From JAQWCH01 sp050952725 (GTDB taxonomy: Bacteria > Bacillota_I > Bacilli_A > RFN20 > CAG-826), in assembly GCA_050952725.1 (NCBI GenBank), contig JBMNLN010000001.1, positions 992,001 to 1,056,000 of the forward strand: 64,000 bases of DNA, read 5' to 3'. How positions within the stretch are numbered: the first letter of the stretch is position 1; every line of letters begins with the position of its first letter. Under the pieces are notes generated by a model, which was given only the letters and a program-made list of their open reading frames with translations, made no database searches and had not been told where the DNA came from. Position numbers and translations under genes: made by a program. Shown here piece after piece: positions 58,933 through 64,000 of the stretch.

Positions 58933-59832
58933 ATGGAAATTAAGGACGCATTAGAGCGATATCAGCAATATTTAATCGCAGAAAAGGGTTTAAGTAAGAG
59001 TACCTTGGGAAATTACTTCTCTGATTTAAAGCTTTTTCATGAGCTTTTTCCCCATACGCACACACGCCAATACTCCCCCTACGAATTAAATGATTATGTG
59101 ATTCTTCTCGCGCAAGCCGGGAGAAAACCGGCGACCATCATCCGTCGCATCTCAGTTTTAGAAAATTATTTTCTCTTTTTAAAACGCGAAGGTTTCTATC
59201 CACATGAATTGCCGCTCATCGATAAACCGAAAATCCCTGAACGCTTACCAAATGTTTTATCGATTGAAGAGGTCGAAGCTTTATTAGAGGCACCAAATCT
59301 CGAAAATGATAGCGAAGTTCGCGATAAGGCGATGCTGGAAGTGATGTACGCTAGCGGTCTTCGCGTCAGTGAACTCTTAAATTTGACGATGAGCCAGGTC
59401 AATATCCAAAATGGAATTGTGCGCATTGTCGGCAAAGGCCATAAGGAGCGGATTGTCCCGATTGGAGAGTTTGCCCTTGCCTATCTTCTCGATTACGTCA
59501 ATGGACCAAGAAGGCAAAATAAGGGAAGAAAAAGTCGCTATGTCTTCTTGAACCGAGAGGGAAATCCCATATCACGACAATACTTTTTCAAAAAAGTGCG
59601 CGAATATGCGACTCGCGCTGGGATTAATCGAGATATTTCTCCGCATACTCTTCGCCATTCATTTGCCACCCATTTAATCGAGAATCAAGCCGATCTGCGT
59701 GTGGTCCAGGAGATGTTGGGGCATACTTCAATTGCTACCACTCAGATTTATACCCACCTTTCGACTAAGCGAATTTTAAGCGCTTATGATTTGTATACCA
59801 ATGCCTCATCCGATAAAATAAAGAAGCGATAA
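58933..59832 (+). CDS. xerD: Site-specific tyrosine recombinase XerD
   Basis: This 299-aa recombinase resolves chromosome dimers at dif. The catalytic set is complete: R144 (SGLRVSELL), K168 (GKGHKER), H238-x-x-R241 (HTLRHSFATHL), H264 (LGHTS) and Y273 (QIYTHL). The N-terminal SAM-like core-binding domain covers ~1-100. Its place upstream of deoB equals the Bacillus ripX-drm order, which favours XerD over a phage integrase. No dif-like site was looked for outside the gene. Confidence 0.95.
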   Translation: MEIKDALERYQQYLIAEKGLSKSTLGNYFSDLKLFHELFPHTHTRQYSPYELNDYVILLAQAGRKPATIIRRISVLENYFLFLKREGFYPHELPLIDKPKIPERLPNVLSIEEVEALLEAPNLENDSEVRDKAMLEVMYASGLRVSELLNLTMSQVNIQNGIVRIVGKGHKERIVPIGEFALAYLLDYVNGPRRQNKGRKSRYVFLNREGNPISRQYFFKKVREYATRAGINRDISPHTLRHSFATHLIENQADLRVVQEMLGHTSIATTQIYTHLSTKRILSAYDLYTNASSDKIKKR

Positions 59833-59858
59833 AAGGTCTTAAAACAAGGAGTAATCAT

Positions 59859-61067
59859 ATGCAAAAAACACCATTTAAACGCGTTTTTGTCCTCGTAGTT
59901 GATTCGCTGGGCATCGGAGCGATGGATGATGCCCATCGGTTTGATGATGTAGGCGCGAATACTTTAAAGCATATCTGCGAAAGCATGGAAGGAAAGATCA
60001 AAGTCCCCTATATGGAGAGTTTAGGCTTAGGTAAATTGGGAGATTTTCCAGGAATTTCCCCGCATGTTGACCATCCTCACGCTTATGCGATGGTTTTAAA
60101 TGAGCAGAGTTTCGCTAAAGATACGATGACTGGCCACTGGGAGATGATGGGATTATTGACCACCGTTCCCCAAGTCAGTTTTACCGACACGGGATTTCCC
60201 CCCGCCTTAATCGAAGAACTGGAAAAACGCACTGGTTATAAGGTGATTGGTAATTACGCGGCAAGTGGTACGGAAATCATCAAAGAACTCGGGATGCAAC
60301 AAATGCGAGAAAATTCACTGATCGTCTACACTTCCGCGGATTCTGTCCTACAGATTGCCGCCCATGAAGAAGTGACGGGATTAGCGGAATTGTATCGCTG
60401 CTGTAAAATCGCTCGGGAAATCTGTATGGCCCCCCCATGGCGCGTGGGCAGGATTATCGCGCGACCATATGTCGGCGATTCCCCCGCAAACTTTAAGCGC
60501 ACCCCCAATCGCCACGATTACGCCTTATCACCTCCAGAAAAGACCGTCATGGCCTTATTAAAGGAAAAAGGTTTTATGACTAGCTGTATCGGTAAAATCG
60601 GTGATATCTTCAATCAAGTTGGAGTGACCAAGACGCAACCGACCAAATCCAATGAAGATGGAATGGATAAAACGATTCATGAAGCGAAAACTGGTGATTT
60701 TAAAGGCTTAGTCTTTATTAATCTCGTTGATTTCGATAGTGAATATGGTCATCGTCGTAATCCCCTTGGTTATGGCAAGGCGCTGGAAGCCTTTGATAGG
60801 CGCCTTGGTGAACTCTTAAAGATTTTAAAGGACGATGATTTGTTGCTAATTACGGCAGATCACGGCAATGATCCCACCTATAAAGGGACCGATCATACGC
60901 GAGAAAAAGTCTTTCTCCTCGCCTATTCACCGCGATTTACCCAAGGAAGACCTCTGGCAGACCGGAAAAGTTTTGCCGATATCGGGATGACGATTCTCAA
61001 AAACTTCCAACTGGCGAAAGAACCTCATATGATAGGTCAACCCGTATGCGAATTATTGAATGAATAA
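59859..61067 (+). CDS. deoB: Phosphopentomutase
   Basis: This 402-aa alkaline-phosphatase-fold enzyme interconverts ribose-1-P and ribose-5-P. Metal-binding blocks are VDSLGIGAMDDA, DTMTGHWEMMG, VDFDSEYGHRR and ITADHGNDPTYKGTDHTRE. AAGGAG stands 7 nt before the ATG. It links nucleoside salvage to the pentose phosphate pathway (tkt in this window). A strong terminator follows. Confidence 0.97.
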   Translation: MQKTPFKRVFVLVVDSLGIGAMDDAHRFDDVGANTLKHICESMEGKIKVPYMESLGLGKLGDFPGISPHVDHPHAYAMVLNEQSFAKDTMTGHWEMMGLLTTVPQVSFTDTGFPPALIEELEKRTGYKVIGNYAASGTEIIKELGMQQMRENSLIVYTSADSVLQIAAHEEVTGLAELYRCCKIAREICMAPPWRVGRIIARPYVGDSPANFKRTPNRHDYALSPPEKTVMALLKEKGFMTSCIGKIGDIFNQVGVTKTQPTKSNEDGMDKTIHEAKTGDFKGLVFINLVDFDSEYGHRRNPLGYGKALEAFDRRLGELLKILKDDDLLLITADHGNDPTYKGTDHTREKVFLLAYSPRFTQGRPLADRKSFADIGMTILKNFQLAKEPHMIGQPVCELLNE

Positions 61068-61094
61068 TTAGATTTTCTAAATCAAAACGAAGAA

Positions 61095-61119
61095 AAAGGC
61101 GAAAAAATCGCCTTTTTTT
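61095..61119 (+). terminator. Terminator after deoB
   Basis: AAAGGCGA-AAAAA-TCGCCTTT followed by more T's. Confidence 0.9.
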
Positions 61120-61197
61120 GTAATATTTATTAAAAAGATACGAAATCTGTTCCCTTTGACTATGTAGAAATATCGAGAGATTGCGCGAGGTCAAAAT

Positions 61198-61779
61198 ATG
61201 TATCAAAACAAGAAGCCAAAAAAATACCGCCGCTTACGGCAACCAGAGTCAAATGAAGATTTTCTTGATGATCCCAACTTAACTGCCCATCAGCGAGTGA
61301 TGGAGAATATGCATGAGCAATTAGACTGGACCAGAAGACAACTAAGTTATATTTCCTTCAGTCTAGAATACAAGCTCGCATATGATTTAAAAAGAGGGGA
61401 AGTTTATGAGTTTGATTGGGGGTTAAATGTTCATACCGAACTCTCCAAGCGCCATTATGGGGTGGTCCTTGTCGATAGTTATGCGAATAATGATATTGTG
61501 ATTGTCGCTCCTTTAAAGAGTAAACATAATGAAGCAAATCCGATGAGTGATGTTAATATCGGCTTTCTTCCTCATCTTGATAGCGACCGTGAGACTTTAG
61601 CGGTGATCAATCAAATCCGCGGCCTTGATAAACTTCGCATTTACCAAAAAGGGATGATTAAGGATGGTTGCTTAAATAAAGAACGCGGGCCAGTCACGAT
61701 TCTTAGCGCGGCGCAAATGCGTAAAATCATCGATGCGATTCATCAATTATTTATTCAAGGCAAAACCTTAATTCAATAA
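61198..61779 (+). CDS. PemK/MazF-like protein with N-terminal extension
   Basis: 193 aa. The first ~65 residues are charged and helical (LTAHQRVMENMHEQLDW). The remainder fits the PemK/MazF SH3-like fold: LKRGEVYEFDWG, SKRHYGVVLV (where MazF toxins usually have KxRP), VIVAPLKSK and VINQIRGLDKLRI. MazF enzymes are mRNA interferases. No antitoxin ORF is adjacent: upstream are only the deoB terminator and a 75-nt gap, and downstream is gene-free. The altered RP motif and missing partner make a non-toxin role possible. RBS GAGGT lies 8 nt before the ATG. Confidence 0.75.
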   Translation: MYQNKKPKKYRRLRQPESNEDFLDDPNLTAHQRVMENMHEQLDWTRRQLSYISFSLEYKLAYDLKRGEVYEFDWGLNVHTELSKRHYGVVLVDSYANNDIVIVAPLKSKHNEANPMSDVNIGFLPHLDSDRETLAVINQIRGLDKLRIYQKGMIKDGCLNKERGPVTILSAAQMRKIIDAIHQLFIQGKTLIQ

Positions 61780-62004
61780 CATTCACTTGAAAAAGAAGTA
61801 GCAAGAAGTAAGTTTTTAGTAGTTATATAGTAATCGAAACACGATAAACCTGTGGAAAACCGCCCTTATTAACATCATTATCTATTGATGTGCTTGATAA
61901 TACGATTTTGCAAATAGTGAGATTAACACTAACTTTTTACATAATTGGTTGACATAATATACATTATCGGAAGTAATCTGATTTCAACTTTTTACCCCAA
62001 ATTA
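61780..62004. other. Gene-free stretch between converging genes
   Basis: No ORF with coding character is seen here. It holds the hairpin ACATCA/TTGATGT (about 61875), a near-palindrome ATAATATACATTAT (61956-61969) and a TTGACA (61949-61954) with AGTAAT 17 bp on, a possible plus-strand promoter with nothing recognisable downstream. Confidence 0.5.
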
Positions 62005-62043
62005 TAAAAAAAGGGAGTACTTCACCTTCCGCATGAGTATCCC
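62005..62043 (-). terminator. Terminator of the yqeH-nadD-rsfS operon
   Basis: On the minus strand GGGATACT pairs with AGTACTCCC (one bulge), followed by a run of T's (A's at 62005-62012 on plus). Confidence 0.75.
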
Positions 62044-62079
62044 TATGTATTTAATGACGATGAACTAATTTATAATTTA

Positions 62080-62451
62080 TTAATTCAAATCTTCTTCCGC
62101 CGGAACTTCCGTCTGATAAACTAACTTCGCATCGTGAAGCAATTCTTCTAAAGCGTAAGTGTTCCGCGCTTGCTTAGAGAAAATGTGCACGATAATCTCG
62201 TAGGCATCCACGAGAATCCAATCTTTAGATTTGCCCCGACCTTCGACGTGGTGAATTGGATAGTTATTGACACTTGCCACTTTATCAACGGCTTCATAAA
62301 GTGCGTTTAATTGTCGCGGGTTGTTCGCACTGACTAAAATGTAGTATTCCGCTAACGGGGTTTTGTTTTTGACATCATAGACGAGGAGAGCTTCCGCCTT
62401 TTTATCCTCTAAGGCGGTAATCATCGTTTTGAGTTTTTTACTTAAGCGCAT
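62080..62451 (-). CDS. rsfS: Ribosomal silencing factor RsfS
   Basis: The 123-aa protein has the family blocks ILVSANNPRQLNAL, HVEGRGKSKDWILVDAYEIIVHIF and a short C-terminal helix. It binds L14 and blocks subunit joining under starvation. AAGGAG lies 7 nt before the ATG, inside the end of the upstream gene. Last gene of the minus-strand operon. Confidence 0.96.
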   Translation of the reverse strand: MRLSKKLKTMITALEDKKAEALLVYDVKNKTPLAEYYILVSANNPRQLNALYEAVDKVASVNNYPIHHVEGRGKSKDWILVDAYEIIVHIFSKQARNTYALEELLHDAKLVYQTEVPAEEDLN

Positions 62452-62454
62452 TAT

Positions 62455-63546
62455 TTACTCCTTTAAATATTGTTGAAAACATGCTTGAGTTAAGGGATTG
62501 TTCGTATCGACTTGTTTAAGAGCTAAAAATTCGCGATTAGCCGCTAATGTAGCGATAAATCCTCGATAGTAATCTTCAAGACAAACTTCAATTAAATCGG
62601 AAGAATCAAAGCCACGAGTTGGTTCAATTTTATCAGCCGCATAAACGATCATCTGTAACGGCCGCAGATTAGCCGCGCCCGTATTGTGGGTTCTGATGGC
62701 GAGGAGGACTTCTTCATCGGTAATCAAAAACTCTTCCTTCGCTAAATATTCTCCAATAAATTGGTGATAATTTTCTGGCTTGAGCCCCTGATAAGCTGGA
62801 TAATGCGCTTGCATAATCGCTTTTTGTTCACGCAGAGGCATATTTTTCCCCAGATCATGTAAAAGTCCCGCTAAGTAGGCGCGTTCCTTATCTAAGTCAT
62901 TGGCTTGAGCGATTAAATAGGCAAGCCGCGCGACGGTAAAGGAATGGGCTAATCTCTTCTTATCTAAAAACTTTTGTAGATGTTTGACATAGTAAAGTTG
63001 CTGTTTCTCGATGTAATTTAAGACATCTAACTCCGTATCCAGAGCTTGTCCTTTCCGAACCGCACTGGAACTGGCTTTGGAACTCGGTCCATTTAAGATG
63101 CGCATTCGATAATCTGCAATAATCTTCTCATCCAGCGGGATATCAGGGCGACTATAAACTAATAATTGCACTTTTGTTGCGATTTTTTCCGCATCTTTCC
63201 AACGGGGAAAGGCGGCGACTTGATCAGCACCTAAGAGCCAAAAAAAGGCATCATCAGGGAAAGTTTTTTGAAAATGATCAATCGTATCGATGGAATAATT
63301 GACTTCTTCTCCCTTGGTTTCGAGTTCATAGAGGCTGATTTTCGCCCAATCGTGAGGTTTTAAGTAACGTTTGAGCATTGCATAGCGATCTTCTTTGCTG
63401 GCCACTGGATTTTTCCACCGCGGTGTCTTGGCGGGAATAAAAATCACCTGATCAGCCTTAATCACTTGATAAGCGTACTCTGCCATCAAAAAATGCCCGT
63501 GATGAATCGGGTCAAAGGTTCCGCCAAAAAGGATGATCTTACCCAT
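62455..63546 (-). CDS. nadD: Fusion of nicotinate mononucleotide adenylyltransferase (NadD) and HD phosphohydrolase (YqeK)
   Basis: The 363-aa protein is two enzymes in one chain. Residues 1-~190 are NadD: GGTFDPIHHGHF, RYAMLKRYL, LLGADQVAAFPRW and the SSSAVRKG (SSTxIR-type) motif. From ~200 on it is YqeK: KRLAHSFTVARLAYLIA, AGLLHDLGKNMP (HD), HNTGAANLRPLQMIVYAADKIEPTR. NadD makes deamido-NAD (finished by NadE at 24572); YqeK-type HD enzymes hydrolyse Ap4A. In Bacillus they are separate neighbours, and the fusion is known from some mollicutes and related lineages. rsfS follows 3 nt downstream. Confidence 0.95.
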   Translation of the reverse strand: MGKIILFGGTFDPIHHGHFLMAEYAYQVIKADQVIFIPAKTPRWKNPVASKEDRYAMLKRYLKPHDWAKISLYELETKGEEVNYSIDTIDHFQKTFPDDAFFWLLGADQVAAFPRWKDAEKIATKVQLLVYSRPDIPLDEKIIADYRMRILNGPSSKASSSAVRKGQALDTELDVLNYIEKQQLYYVKHLQKFLDKKRLAHSFTVARLAYLIAQANDLDKERAYLAGLLHDLGKNMPLREQKAIMQAHYPAYQGLKPENYHQFIGEYLAKEEFLITDEEVLLAIRTHNTGAANLRPLQMIVYAADKIEPTRGFDSSDLIEVCLEDYYRGFIATLAANREFLALKQVDTNNPLTQACFQQYLKE

Positions 63547-63657
63547 TTAAAAACAAACCTCTTCTTCTTGGGAAAGAAGGAAAAACTCGCTTGGAAAGCG
63601 AAGGAAACTCGTGAATTTTAAAATTGTAACTAAAATAGACTTCTTTCCTTTATCCAT
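63547..63657 (-). CDS. 36-aa ORF exactly bridging yqeH and nadD (putative)
   Basis: The ATG shares a base with the yqeH stop (TAATG), and its TAA stop is immediately followed by the nadD ATG. The product is basic and hydrophobic at first (MDKGKKSILVTILKF) and acidic at the end (SQEEEVCF). It does not resemble YqeI, which sits here in Bacillus. A TCGCTT-TCC-AAGCGA hairpin with following T's lies inside it, so the stretch could instead be an attenuator. Uncertain. Confidence 0.35.
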   Translation of the reverse strand: MDKGKKSILVTILKFTSFLRFPSEFFLLSQEEEVCF

Positions 63658-64000
63658 TAAATTTTGCTCGTGTTGTGATAAATGCTTACGCCTTTGGGCA
63701 CATAGGCGCGTAACACTTGTTTCTCGCCTTTGAATGATATCCAGCCTAACCCCGTTAAGGCCACATCGCAAGCATCATCATAATCGACGCGAATTTCATA
63801 GACATCTAAATCGATATGGCTATTGATCTTCTTGGAAATCGGTTGGGTTTCATTACGGCGAATTAAGCGATCAAAAGTCGCATCAGCTTGCCGTAAATCG
63901 ACGCGGTGAATCTTGACATCATCGGCGACATAGACGGTAAAGCTCGTCCTTGGACCAGCGAGAAAATCAAACCGCGCAATCCCTCCAAAAATCAGCCCTT
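63657..64000 (-). CDS. yqeH: Ribosome biogenesis GTPase YqeH, C-terminal part
   Basis: An open minus-strand frame runs from the right edge to TAA at 63657-63659, giving about 113 residues. It contains FLAGPRTSFTVYVADDVKIHRVD and the YqeH-type end DVALTGLGWISFKGE ... VPKGVSIYH. The GTPase and zinc domains lie beyond the window. YqeH works in 30S assembly. Its place upstream of nadD-yqeK-rsfS matches the Bacillus yqeH cluster, which supports the call. Confidence 0.85.
   Translation of the reverse strand, partial: GLIFGGIARFDFLAGPRTSFTVYVADDVKIHRVDLRQADATFDRLIRRNETQPISKKINSHIDLDVYEIRVDYDDACDVALTGLGWISFKGEKQVLRAYVPKGVSIYHNTSKI

Noticed and set aside
61845..61900. TGTGGAAAA resembling a DnaA box, considered as an origin
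   Set aside because: A single imperfect box with no cluster, no dnaA/dnaN nearby and no AT-rich unwinding region of the right form.
63547..63771. 74-codon minus-strand ORF reading over the end of yqeH
   Set aside because: Its first half lies out of frame over clearly conserved YqeH sequence; only the last 36 codons after the yqeH stop could be a separate ORF.
1..64000. CRISPR arrays, insertion sequences, prophage
   Set aside because: No regularly spaced direct repeats, transposase or phage structural genes were seen; the tyrosine recombinase at 58933 is XerD by motifs and context.
1..64000. Mycoplasma-type code (TGA as Trp)
   Set aside because: TGA ends mutS2, ruvA and the small peptide gene at overlaps with the next start codon, and Trp is encoded by TGG throughout.

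Overview
The window reads as chromosomal DNA of a low-to-medium-GC relative of the Firmicutes/Mollicutes, probably a wall-deficient or Acholeplasma/Izemoplasma/RF39-like Bacilli lineage. This is inferred from four things. The housekeeping genes follow the Bacillus order. NadD and YqeK are fused, as in several mollicute-type genomes. The usual mreBCD-minCD block after radC is absent, and there are no sporulation genes. TGA is used as a stop (mutS2, ruvA, the small peptide gene) and Trp is encoded by TGG, so this is the standard code and not a Mycoplasma code. L-fucose isomerase and a lipoprotein serpin would suit a host-associated (gut) life. The species cannot be named from the sequence.

Layout. 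0-2.6 kb: end of an RluD-type pseudouridine synthase converging on a stand-alone L-fucose isomerase. 2.6-7.7 kb: divergent rnhC / mutS2-uvrC. 7.7-8.2 kb: two near-identical tRNA-Arg genes (TCT and TCG anticodons). 8.2-15 kb: serpin lipoprotein, unknown protein, tig, lon-engB. 15-18.8 kb: T-box controlled valS, a 58-codon double-glycine-leader-like peptide gene whose stop overlaps the start of radC, then radC. 18.9-21.1 kb: island of two paralogous 286-aa surface proteins. 21.2-28.1 kb: L21 leader-rplU-prp-rpmA, glycosyltransferase, obg, nadE, a 31-aa membrane microprotein, ruvAB, YwaF-like membrane protein. 28.2-32.9 kb: island of two lamin-tail/Ig-like surface proteins. 33.1-37.4 kb: secDF, recJ. 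37.6-43.8 kb: island of two more tail-anchored surface proteins and two Big2/OB-fold lipoproteins. 44-51.6 kb: rel, hisS-aspS, tkt. 51.7-61.1 kb: two unknown proteins, asp23-family gene, nusB-xseA-xseB-dxs, dinB, xerD, deoB. 61.2-61.8 kb: PemK/MazF-like orphan. 62-64 kb (minus strand): yqeH (partial), a 36-aa bridging ORF, nadD-yqeK fusion, rsfS.

How it works together. The backbone serves translation (tRNA synthetases, ribosomal proteins, ribosome assembly GTPases, Rel), DNA repair and recombination (MutS2, UvrC, RadC, RuvAB, RecJ, XseAB, DinB, XerD) and proteostasis (Tig, Lon). Three islands of surface-protein genes sit in gaps of this conserved order. They encode paralogues with a long signal region, Ig-like/lamin-tail/OB-fold modules and a shared C-terminal tail: a Cys-starting helical region, one membrane segment, and an aromatic-basic end. 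No LPXTG motif is present. Other points worth attention are a group of apparently leaderless genes with the -10 box exactly 6 nt before ATG, a MutS2 whose LDLR motif is replaced, a SecDF lacking the usual proton-relay residues, and a GG-leader peptide whose ribosome-binding site lies inside the valS terminator hairpin.
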